Part shown: positions 1 through 6,567 of the stretch, piece after piece
Numbering within the stretch: position 1 is the stretch's first letter
How the letters are laid out: every line of letters begins with the position of its first letter
Source: Oscillospiraceae bacterium
Lineage (GTDB): Bacteria > Bacillota > Clostridia > Oscillospirales > UBA929
Assembly (NCBI GenBank): GCA_009777475.1
Contig: WRLU01000011.1
Coordinates: 1 to 64,000 of the forward strand
Direction of reading: 5' to 3'
Length of the DNA: 64,000 bases
The notes under the pieces: model-generated
Told to the model about the DNA's origin: nothing
Seen by the model: the letters and a program-made list of their open reading frames with translations, nothing else
Database searches by the model: none
Translations under genes and position numbers: made by a program

Positions 1-699
1 AACAATTTCGCTAGATTGCTAAGAAAAGGGTTAACTCTTCATTTGTCGGACAAACCATACGACAGCCGCCAGAAACAGCTCGAAGCTGGTGCGGTTGAGG
101 TAAAATTCCCGAAAATTGACCCGGCTATTCCACTGCCTAAATTAGCAGTAAATTACCTCTTTGGCGAAAATGAACCCAGCCATTACGGCGAGTTTAACGG
201 CCAGTGGCTTATGGCAACAAAGGTTAAAAAAGGGCAAACTCCGGTTGTTGACAAATCGGTGCAAATTGGGCTTGCCGTCATGTTCCCCAACGCAAAAAAC
301 CCCGCAAAACCGCCTAAACCTGGGAAAACCGTTGACGAAAACGGCTGGGGTGAGTTTTACCCCGGTGAGACAAATGGAATTTGCGTGAAGGAGTTGGAGA
401 AAAACACAAAAGGTAAGGATATGACGGTAAAAACCACATATTTTTACCGCACAGCACCCAGACTGAATGATGACGGCACGACCTTCACAGCGGCGAGCAA
501 GCCCAAGAAAATCAGGGCTTTGAGCCAGCTGAAGAGACCAAAATACAAAATAGGCCAAAATAAAGCAAAAGCAGACACAACATACGTCAACGGCACGCCG
601 TATGCCAAAAAAGCACAGTTTACTCTGACCTCGGGTGATGTCGTGTGGCACGGGGCTACGGTTAAGAAGCCGGCAAGCGCGACGCAGTTAGCTAATTAG
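1..699 (+). CDS. C-terminal part of a surface protein, truncated by the window edge
   Basis: The frame is open from base 1, so the gene begins upstream of the window; a TTG at 16 is only an internal codon. The 230 or so visible residues match the C-terminal region of the RCC1-repeat protein at 25461-27494 almost end to end. Shared blocks include KVKKGQTPxV, VQIGLA, KTVDxxGWGxF(Y/F)PG, TTYFYR, YVN(G/D)TxYAKKA and SGDVxWHGAT near the end. This looks like a common C-terminal module of secreted proteins in this genome; its function is unknown to me. By analogy the missing N-terminal part may carry repeats, but that is inference. The last codons share a palindrome with the end of fabZ on the other strand. 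Confidence 0.75.
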   Translation, partial: NNFARLLRKGLTLHLSDKPYDSRQKQLEAGAVEVKFPKIDPAIPLPKLAVNYLFGENEPSHYGEFNGQWLMATKVKKGQTPVVDKSVQIGLAVMFPNAKNPAKPPKPGKTVDENGWGEFYPGETNGICVKELEKNTKGKDMTVKTTYFYRTAPRLNDDGTTFTAASKPKKIRALSQLKRPKYKIGQNKAKADTTYVNGTPYAKKAQFTLTSGDVVWHGATVKKPASATQLAN

Positions 700-700
700 C
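691..700. other. Palindrome shared by two convergent stop codons
   Basis: GCTAATTAGC is a perfect palindrome. Read on either strand it encodes Ala-Asn-stop, so the plus-strand surface-protein gene and minus-strand fabZ end on the same ten bases. Confidence 0.9.
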
Positions 701-1117
701 TTGCACGGAAAATTTTATAACAGCAGAGGCAACAACCCTTCCGCCAACTGAGGCTACGCCCTTTCCAATGCCCATGCCCATTTTGAATTTTTCAATGACT
801 ACTTCCAATTCAAGGATATCGCCGGGTATAACCTTTTGGCGAAATTTAGCCTGCTCAATTCCGGTAAGGAAGCCGAGTTTGCCCTTATTTTCTTCCAGGG
901 ACAAAATAGCAACAGCTCCCGCCTGAGCCAAAGCCTCAATAACTAAAACTCCCGGCATAACCGGAAATCCGGGAAAATGCCCGGCGAAAAAGTACTCACC
1001 TCCGTCAACCTTTTTGATTGCCTTTACACGCAACCCAGGCTCGCACTCTAAAATCTCGTCAATAAGTAAAAACGGATCCCTGTGCGGTAGGATTTCCATA
1101 ATTTCCTGACGGTTCAT
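692..1117 (-). CDS. fabZ: 3-hydroxyacyl-ACP dehydratase FabZ
   Basis: FabZ dehydrates 3-hydroxyacyl-ACP to trans-2-enoyl-ACP in type II fatty acid synthesis, in the cytosol. The 141-residue protein has the usual length and hot-dog-fold motifs: HRDPFLLID near residue 12, the catalytic His at about 47 in AGHFPG, and the catalytic Glu at about 61 in MPGVLVIEAL. It is the last gene of the fab operon here, 11 bp downstream of accB. In many Firmicutes accC, accD and accA follow; here the operon stops and a convergent gene overlaps its last 8 bp. Confidence 0.95.
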   Translation of the reverse strand: MNRQEIMEILPHRDPFLLIDEILECEPGLRVKAIKKVDGGEYFFAGHFPGFPVMPGVLVIEALAQAGAVAILSLEENKGKLGFLTGIEQAKFRQKVIPGDILELEVVIEKFKMGMGIGKGVASVGGRVVASAVIKFSVQAN

Positions 1118-1128
1118 GCTTTCACCTT

Positions 1129-1560
1129 CTATTCAATGACAAACAGCACTTGACCAAATTCCACTAAATCGCCGTTTTTGGCAAGAACCTGGGTGACGGT
1201 GCCGTTATGGTCGGACTCTATTTCGTTCATGGTTTTCATTGCCTCAATAATGCACAAAACCTGACCTTTTTTCACCCTTTGTCCAGGCTTGACAAAGGGT
1301 GGGTCGTCAGGCGATGGGGCTGCATAAAATGTCCCGACAATGGGTGATTTAATAGGATTGCCCTCTTCTCCTTGGCTTGCGGCAGGAGTATCCGTGACTA
1401 CAGAGGAACCGGTTACAGGCAACGCTGACGACTGCTCAACAGGGGCATAGGCGTTTTGACGCTCGACAATCAGAGCTTCGGATGAAATCTCTATCCTAAC
1501 AGCATCGGGGCATTTTTTCAGGATATGGTTAAACAGGGTTATCATAGATTTTTCGTTCAT
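1129..1560 (-). CDS. accB: Biotin carboxyl carrier protein of acetyl-CoA carboxylase
   Basis: This is the carrier that moves carboxybiotin between biotin carboxylase and carboxyltransferase to make malonyl-CoA. The 143-residue protein has an N-terminal alpha-helical part (1-30), a Ser/Pro/Ala-rich linker (about 38-70) and a C-terminal biotinyl domain starting at SPIVGTFY. The biotin-accepting Lys is about residue 109 in EAMKTMNEI; the Thr replaces the more common Leu or Met. It lies between fabF and fabZ, as in streptococcal and clostridial fab operons. The other carboxylase subunits are not in the window. Confidence 0.93.
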   Translation of the reverse strand: MNEKSMITLFNHILKKCPDAVRIEISSEALIVERQNAYAPVEQSSALPVTGSSVVTDTPAASQGEEGNPIKSPIVGTFYAAPSPDDPPFVKPGQRVKKGQVLCIIEAMKTMNEIESDHNGTVTQVLAKNGDLVEFGQVLFVIE

Positions 1561-1617
1561 TATAATAATTCCTTTCTAAAAAAACGCAATCAGGCACGAA
1601 CAACATACAACTTTAAG

Positions 1618-2838
1618 CTATATATACCCAAACAACAACGAAGCGTTATGCCCCCCGAAGCCGAGGGAGTTTGACATTGCTCTCCTGACATTACAAGGTC
1701 TCGCCTGATTAGGGACAACATCTACATCACACTCATCATCAGGCTCTTTGTAATTTATTGTAGGAGGAAGCAGACCATGCTTGATAGCCAAAGCGCAGGC
1801 CGCCGCTTCAATCCCGCCTGCCGCACCCAAAAGATGCCCGGTCATACTCTTGGTTGAGCTGATCGGCGGTGGTGCTGAACCAAAAACAGCCTTTACAGCC
1901 CGAACCTCCATTGGATCGTTGAGCGGAGTTCCGGTTCCGTGGGCATTGATATAGTCAACCTCACCGGGAAGGGTGTTGCCAAGGGCTAATTTCATTGCCG
2001 CTGCCGCACCTTTGCCTTCCGGGTCGGGACCGGTCATGTGATAGGCATCACTGCTTGCACCGTAACCTAAAACCTCACAGTAAACAGGAACACCGCGCTT
2101 TACTGCCGAGTCATAGCTTTCAACCAGCAAAACCGCCGCACCCTCGCCTATAACAAAGCCGTTGCGCCGTTTGTCAAACGGCAGTGATGCCGCGTTTGGG
2201 TCATCTTGTTCACATAAAGCAGTCATGTTGGCAAAGCCGGCTACGGAAATAGGAGTTATCGCCGCCTCCGCGCCACCGCACAGGGCGGCATCCAGGCTTC
2301 CGTCCTTGATATATCTGTAGACCTCGCCGATGGCGTGGCTCGCGGCGGCACAGGCAGTTACCGGGCAAAAACTGACCCCGCCAATCCCATATGCAATGCT
2401 GACCATACCAGATGCCATATTGGAAATCATCATGGGTATGAAGAGGGGAGATACTTTTCCCGGGCCTTTTTCCATTAGTTTTGTGTGTTCGGTTTCAAAT
2501 GTTTCAATACCGCCAATACCGCTGCCAATGATGACACCGACCCTCGATTTGTCAAACCCCGAAAAATCTCCGGCATTCCCATCTTCAGCCGCCATTTTTG
2601 CCGCGGCAAGAGCATACTGGCAGTATAAATCAGAGCGGCGGGATTCTTTTTTATCCATAAAGTCTACGGCGTTAAAATCTTTTACCTCTGCCGCCAGATT
2701 AGCCTTGAATTCAGCTGTGTCAAATCTTGTGATCGGTGCTATGCCGCTTTTCCCCTGGCTGATAGACTTCCAATAAGATTCCTTGCCTATGCCAACAGGC
2801 GAGACCACACCGATTCCGGTAATAACAACTCTCCTCAT
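1618..2838 (-). CDS. fabF: 3-oxoacyl-ACP synthase II FabF
   Basis: FabF elongates acyl-ACP by condensation with malonyl-ACP. The ATG at 2838 gives MRRVVITGIG and follows a G-rich ribosome binding site; an upstream in-frame start would add six residues. The protein is about 406 residues, normal for the family. The Cys-His-His triad is visible: Cys in TACAAAS (about residue 165), His in NAHGTGTPLND and His in KSMTGHLLGAAGG. It starts directly after fabG within the operon. Confidence 0.95.
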   Translation of the reverse strand: MRRVVITGIGVVSPVGIGKESYWKSISQGKSGIAPITRFDTAEFKANLAAEVKDFNAVDFMDKKESRRSDLYCQYALAAAKMAAEDGNAGDFSGFDKSRVGVIIGSGIGGIETFETEHTKLMEKGPGKVSPLFIPMMISNMASGMVSIAYGIGGVSFCPVTACAAASHAIGEVYRYIKDGSLDAALCGGAEAAITPISVAGFANMTALCEQDDPNAASLPFDKRRNGFVIGEGAAVLLVESYDSAVKRGVPVYCEVLGYGASSDAYHMTGPDPEGKGAAAAMKLALGNTLPGEVDYINAHGTGTPLNDPMEVRAVKAVFGSAPPPISSTKSMTGHLLGAAGGIEAAACALAIKHGLLPPTINYKEPDDECDVDVVPNQARPCNVRRAMSNSLGFGGHNASLLFGYI

Positions 2839-2839
2839 G

Positions 2840-3574
2840 CTAAAACATCCCCCCATCCATTACAATAACTTGTCCGGTAATATATCCTGCAATATCTGAG
2901 GCTAAATATGACACCAGACCCGCAACCTCGTCAGCCCTGCCCATACGCCCTAAAGATATATTCGTAAGCATTTTTTGTTTTATATCATCCGGTATGGTAT
3001 CTGACATATCTGTTTCAATTACTCCGGGTGCTACTGCATTGACTGTAACGCCCCGGCTCCCCAGCTCCTTTGCCATAGACTTGGCAAGCCCAATTATACC
3101 TGACTTAGATGCGGCATAATTGACCTGTCCGGCATTGCCGAAAACCCCCGCGATACTGGATATATGAATTACCCTGCCGCTTCGTGCCTTCATCATAGGC
3201 TTAGCAGCTTCACGAGACAAATAAAAACCCGAATAGAGATTGGTGTGAAGAACTTCGTCAAACTGTTCATCGGTCATACGCATCAAAAGCCCATCCTTGG
3301 TAATCCCGGCATTGTGTACAAGCACATCCAAACGTGAAAATTTAGACATGGCTTCGGCAACCCAGCCTTTGCACACCTCCGGAAGAGAACAGTCGCCGGA
3401 CAGCACAAGGGTTTCGGCACCCATTGCCTGGCAATCTGCCGCCACAGCATCGGCTTGCTCCAATCCTGAACGGCAGGTTAGAACGATATTGTATCCATCA
3501 TCCGCCAGCCGGCGGGCAATGGCAGCTCCGATTCCTCTCGATGCCCCGGTTATTAAAGCAGTTTTTTTATTCAT
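2840..3574 (-). CDS. fabG: 3-oxoacyl-ACP reductase FabG
   Basis: An NADPH-dependent short-chain dehydrogenase that reduces 3-oxoacyl-ACP in the elongation cycle. The chosen ATG at 3574 (MNKKTALITGAS) follows an AAGGAG ribosome binding site; the longer open frame to 3616 starts with an unlikely basic extension. The 244 residues contain the cofactor motif TGASRGIGAAIA, NNAG-like HNAG, the active-site Ser in HISSIAG and YAASKSGIIG (YxxxK). In many relatives fabD and acpP would lie between fabK and fabG; they are absent here. Confidence 0.95.
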   Translation of the reverse strand: MNKKTALITGASRGIGAAIARRLADDGYNIVLTCRSGLEQADAVAADCQAMGAETLVLSGDCSLPEVCKGWVAEAMSKFSRLDVLVHNAGITKDGLLMRMTDEQFDEVLHTNLYSGFYLSREAAKPMMKARSGRVIHISSIAGVFGNAGQVNYAASKSGIIGLAKSMAKELGSRGVTVNAVAPGVIETDMSDTIPDDIKQKMLTNISLGRMGRADEVAGLVSYLASDIAGYITGQVIVMDGGMF

Positions 3575-3612
3575 AGGTTTTCTCCTTCTGTGATTAGAAC
3601 TTGAATTTTTTC

Positions 3613-4539
3613 TCAATTCAAAAGGACCTGCGCCTCGTTAATCATGCCCTCCAGTATCTCATTGACCGGGCGGCATTCTGAAATCATTCCGGCAATTTGC
3701 CCTGCCATAAAGCTGCCATTTTCCCGGTCGCCCTCTGTGGCGGCCTTCCGCAACGCGCCCGAACCCAGGGCATCCAATTCCTCCTGAGTCATCTCACCGG
3801 AGGCTTCCAATTCGGCATATCGGCGCGTAAATGAGCTTTTCAAGCTTCGTATTGGGTGCCCGCTTTTACGTCCGGTTACCATCGTGCCGCTGTCTTTGGC
3901 TTTGAGTACCATCTCTTTATATGTTTCGTGAATAATGCACTCATTAGCAGTCAAAAAGACTGTACCGCACTGTACTCCATGCGCCCCAAGCATGAGAGAG
4001 GCCGCCAAGCCCCGACCATCAGCAATTCCCCCGGCGGCAATAACAGGAATGTCAACACTGTCCGCGACCTGCGGCACAAGTGCCATTGTGGTCAGCTCAC
4101 CAATATGTCCTCCGGCTTCACAGCCCTCGGCTATCAGCGCATCGGCACCTAGCCGCTCCATACGCTTTGCTAACGCTACAGCCGGAACCACCGGGATTAC
4201 TTTGATACCGGCAGTCTTCCATCGCTCCATATACACCCCCGGGCTTCCCGCCCCGGTTGTTACCACAGGAACTTTTTCTTCCACAACCAGCTCTGCTAAG
4301 TCCTCGGCAAAGGGACTCATAAGCATAATATTGACCCCAAAAGGCTTATTTCCTGCTAATTCCCGGGCTTTGCGAATCTCCCTGCGTATTGTATCGGCAG
4401 GCGCACTTCCCCCGGCAATCAAGCCCAATCCTCCGGCATTAGTGACGGCTGCCGCCAGGTATGCCTCGGCAACCCAAGCCATACCTCCCTGAATAACAGG
4501 ATATTTTATATTCAGCAATTCAGTAATCTTGGTCCTCAA
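3613..4539 (-). CDS. fabK: Enoyl-ACP reductase II (FMN-dependent) FabK
   Basis: FabK reduces trans-2-enoyl-ACP with NAD(P)H through FMN, the triclosan-insensitive alternative to FabI. The 308-residue protein has the nitronate-monooxygenase-like TIM-barrel signatures: YPVIQGGMAWVAE near the N-terminus, NAGGLGLIAGG, the GCEAGGHIGE loop around residue 140, and PVIAAGGIADGRG before the phosphate-binding GAHGVQCGTVF. It sits 38 bp downstream of fabH in the same operon. Confidence 0.95.
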   Translation of the reverse strand: MRTKITELLNIKYPVIQGGMAWVAEAYLAAAVTNAGGLGLIAGGSAPADTIRREIRKARELAGNKPFGVNIMLMSPFAEDLAELVVEEKVPVVTTGAGSPGVYMERWKTAGIKVIPVVPAVALAKRMERLGADALIAEGCEAGGHIGELTTMALVPQVADSVDIPVIAAGGIADGRGLAASLMLGAHGVQCGTVFLTANECIIHETYKEMVLKAKDSGTMVTGRKSGHPIRSLKSSFTRRYAELEASGEMTQEELDALGSGALRKAATEGDRENGSFMAGQIAGMISECRPVNEILEGMINEAQVLLN

Positions 4540-4576
4540 AAAAATGTCCCCCCATCCCTTGTTTTTTTAGTGGTCA

Positions 4577-5497
4577 TCACCATTCGTACAAAACAGCCCC
4601 ATATGTCAATCCCGCGCCGAATGCAACCAAGAGGATTAAATCTCCCGGTTGAAGCTTCCCTTCACGGTGCATTTCATCTACAATACAGGGGATTGTGGCA
4701 CTGGAGGTATTGCCGGTTTTATCTAGGGTGACAACCAATTTTTCATCCGGAAGGTTAAACCGCTGGGCTGCCGCTTTGATTATCCGTATATTGGCTTGGT
4801 GGGGTATTATCCAGCGTACCTGTTCTATTGTCTTTCCCGCCCGCTCCAGCACCTTTCCCATTGCCTCAGGCATAACGTCTACGGCAAATTTGTACACATC
4901 CCGCCCATTCATAACCATATGTCCGCCTATATCGGCATACAGGCATGCCCAGTCTTGATTGCGTGACGCCATATAGGAGGCTTTGACATGCTCACTGCCG
5001 CCGCCGCTCATAACAAAGGCTCCCGCCGCATCGCCAAAAAGAATACAGGTGTTGCGATCGGTGTAATCAACACCTGATGAAAGCTTTTCTGCCGCAACCA
5101 CCAGTGCGGTTTTAGCACTTCCTGTTTGTATGGCGTTTCCGGCAACCTCAATGGCCTGTATAAACCCTGTGCAGGCTCCGCTCAGATCGAAGCAAAATGC
5201 ATTGTCAATCCCCAGCCTGGCACCCAACCGGCAGGCAACGGAAGGGTAAAACATATCTGGCGTGCAAGTACTTACAGCAATCATATCGCAATTAGGGTGT
5301 CCTGCCTGCTCCAGAGCGTTTTTTGCTGCTTGCTCGGCTAAATCAAGCACACTCATATCCCCGGCGATATGCCGAGTGCGTATGCCTGTCCTCTGGTAAA
5401 TCCATTCATCGCTTGTGTCGACCATATTTTCTAACATCTGATTGGTCAAAAGCCCCGGGGGAAAGTAAGAACCCGTCCCGGCTATATATGCGTTCAA
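4577..5497 (-). CDS. fabH: 3-oxoacyl-ACP synthase III FabH
   Basis: FabH starts fatty acid synthesis by condensing acetyl-CoA (or a branched acyl-CoA) with malonyl-ACP. I chose the TTG at 5497 because an AAAGGAAGGGG ribosome binding site lies 6 bp before it and the protein then begins MNAYIAGTGSYFP, like its family; a GTG at 5533 would place that site inside the gene. The 306 residues include Cys in SGACTGF, His in WIIPHQANIR and Asn in TGNTSSATIP, forming the catalytic triad. First gene of the operon, behind a consensus promoter. Confidence 0.94.
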   Translation of the reverse strand: MNAYIAGTGSYFPPGLLTNQMLENMVDTSDEWIYQRTGIRTRHIAGDMSVLDLAEQAAKNALEQAGHPNCDMIAVSTCTPDMFYPSVACRLGARLGIDNAFCFDLSGACTGFIQAIEVAGNAIQTGSAKTALVVAAEKLSSGVDYTDRNTCILFGDAAGAFVMSGGGSEHVKASYMASRNQDWACLYADIGGHMVMNGRDVYKFAVDVMPEAMGKVLERAGKTIEQVRWIIPHQANIRIIKAAAQRFNLPDEKLVVTLDKTGNTSSATIPCIVDEMHREGKLQPGDLILLVAFGAGLTYGAVLYEW

Positions 5498-5539
5498 AAA
5501 AAGACCCCTTCCTTTAGAGCCAAAATAACCCACACACCC

Positions 5540-5567
5540 ATTATAACGGTTATGGGCAATATGTCAA
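5540..5567 (-). promoter_or_regulatory. SigA-type promoter of the fab operon
   Basis: On the minus strand TTGACA (5567-5562) and TATAAT (5545-5540) are separated by 16 bp, both boxes matching consensus. The transcript would have a leader of roughly 35 nt before the TTG start of fabH. I see no clear FapR- or FabT-like operator. Confidence 0.85.
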
Positions 5568-5610
5568 GTTAAAAGTTCGTGAACGACACGCCATGTCCGG
5601 CACATCATCT

Positions 5611-5638
5611 AAAAAACGCAAGCTTCCGCCTGCGTTTT
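5611..5638 (-). terminator. Intrinsic terminator of the small RNA gene
   Basis: AAAACGCA and TGCGTTTT form an 8-bp stem around a 10-nt loop, followed on the minus strand by a run of T. It ends transcription before the fabH promoter at 5567. Confidence 0.75.
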
Positions 5639-5836
5639 ATTTGTTTCTGCCCCGCTTTAGCCGTGCACACCCATTTATAACCTGCACGCTCTATGCAGGT
5701 GGGCAACCTCTCCGCCACATTACTGCTTCCAACGTCCGGCATAAGCCGGGAGGCCTGCAAACAGTGACGGAAGCCGGAATCCCAAAGTATAAATGTGGGT
5801 TTAAAAAGGCACGTCACGCACCAAGCAGGGGATTGT
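5611..5836 (-). ncRNA. Structured small RNA, possibly 6S RNA
   Basis: There is no convincing coding frame between the fab and hydrogenase operons, but a complete minus-strand RNA gene is visible. It has a promoter at 5871-5843, about 225 nt of transcript, and a terminator hairpin followed by six Ts. The RNA folds as a rod: CCCCUGCUU near the 5' end pairs with AAGCGGGG near the 3' end; AUUUAUA pairs with UAUAAAU further in; UCCGUCAC pairs with GUGGCGGA; CCGGC-UUAU-GCCGG caps the top. A separate 7-bp hairpin, ACCUGCA/UGCAGGU, sits on the 3' strand. A long closing stem, a bubble with a small 3'-strand hairpin, and an apical stem recall 6S RNA. The SRP signature loop is absent. Identity as 6S is inference. 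Confidence 0.5.
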
Positions 5837-5842
5837 ACCGGC

Positions 5843-5871
5843 AGTATAACACAGGTTCTTTGAAATTTCAA
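5843..5871 (-). promoter_or_regulatory. Promoter of the small RNA gene
   Basis: Minus strand TTGAAA (5871-5866), a 17-bp spacer and TATACT (5848-5843). It faces away from the hydrogenase promoter at 5899-5927. Confidence 0.75.
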
Positions 5872-5898
5872 GAGTAAATTTTTTACAAAAAAGATAGA

Positions 5899-5927
5899 TT
5901 GCAAAGTCTATCACCGTGTGGTATTAT
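5899..5927 (+). promoter_or_regulatory. Promoter of the hydrogenase operon
   Basis: TTGCAA (5899-5904), 17-bp spacer, TATTAT (5922-5927). The leader to the first gene is about 125 nt and contains small hairpins such as ACGTT-AAAA-AACGT near 5950, but no riboswitch class I recognise. Confidence 0.7.
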
Positions 5928-6057
5928 GTAATGCGATGCTCGCATAGTACGTTAAAAAACGTGCTGTTAGGTGTCAAAACCGCCTCGCATGGGGCATTGC
6001 AAGCTTTGCTTGTGTGCGTTTTGCGCCTATATGAATAGAAGAAAGGAATGTGAACTA

Positions 6058-6555
6058 ATGCCCAATACAAAAACTGTTGTACCTTTTTCCGCGACAAAAG
6101 AGCAACTGCAGGAGCTTGATGCTTTGATTGAGCATCACAAGGCTCAGCCCGGTGCGGCTATGCCTGTGTTGCAGGGAGCGCAGGAGATTTTCGGCTATTT
6201 GCCCGAGGAAGTGCAAATTAAAATTGCCGAGGGTCTTGGGTTAAGCCTGAGCGAGGTGTATGGAGTTGTCAGCTTCTATACCCAGTTTTCCCTTAATCCG
6301 AAAGGAAAAATCCAAATTTCCGTTTGTATGGGGACCGCCTGCTATGTTAAAGGTGCGGGTGAAATCCTTGAAAAAGTAGAGAAAAAAATTGGCTGCAAGG
6401 CAGGCGAGGTAACTCCCGATGGTAAATTTTCAGTTGATGGTACTCGTTGCATCGGTGCTTGCGGACTGGCTCCGGTTATAATCGTGGGCGGCGATGTCTA
6501 TGGCAACCTAGCCGCAGAAGAAGTGGACGGAATTTTAGATAAATATATGCAGTAA
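6058..6555 (+). CDS. NuoE-like [2Fe-2S] subunit of a multimeric [FeFe] hydrogenase (HydC type)
   Basis: A thioredoxin-fold [2Fe-2S] protein equivalent to the 24-kDa subunit of complex I. The ATG at 6058 follows an AAAGGA site; the open frame runs upstream but that part is unlike the family. The 165 residues have the helical N-terminal domain (ALIEHHKAQPGAAMPVLQ, then GVVSFYTQF) and four Cys in CMGTAC and RCIGAC. It is the first gene of a three-gene operon with NuoF-like and hydrogenase subunits, the arrangement of NAD- and ferredoxin-linked, electron-bifurcating hydrogenases. Confidence 0.9.
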   Translation: MPNTKTVVPFSATKEQLQELDALIEHHKAQPGAAMPVLQGAQEIFGYLPEEVQIKIAEGLGLSLSEVYGVVSFYTQFSLNPKGKIQISVCMGTACYVKGAGEILEKVEKKIGCKAGEVTPDGKFSVDGTRCIGACGLAPVIIVGGDVYGNLAAEEVDGILDKYMQ

Positions 6556-6567
6556 AGGAGATTGCAC

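Noticed and set aside
3935..4492. Long open frame opposite fabK (185 codons)
   Set aside because: It is an antisense shadow of a well-supported gene, with low-complexity Ser/Pro/Ala composition and no ribosome binding site.
5605..5836. SRP RNA, tmRNA or T-box leader
   Set aside because: The SRP GGAA-loop/asymmetric-loop signature, a tRNA-like acceptor with tag frame, and the T-box AGGGTGGNACCGCG sequence are all absent; a terminator also separates it from fabH.
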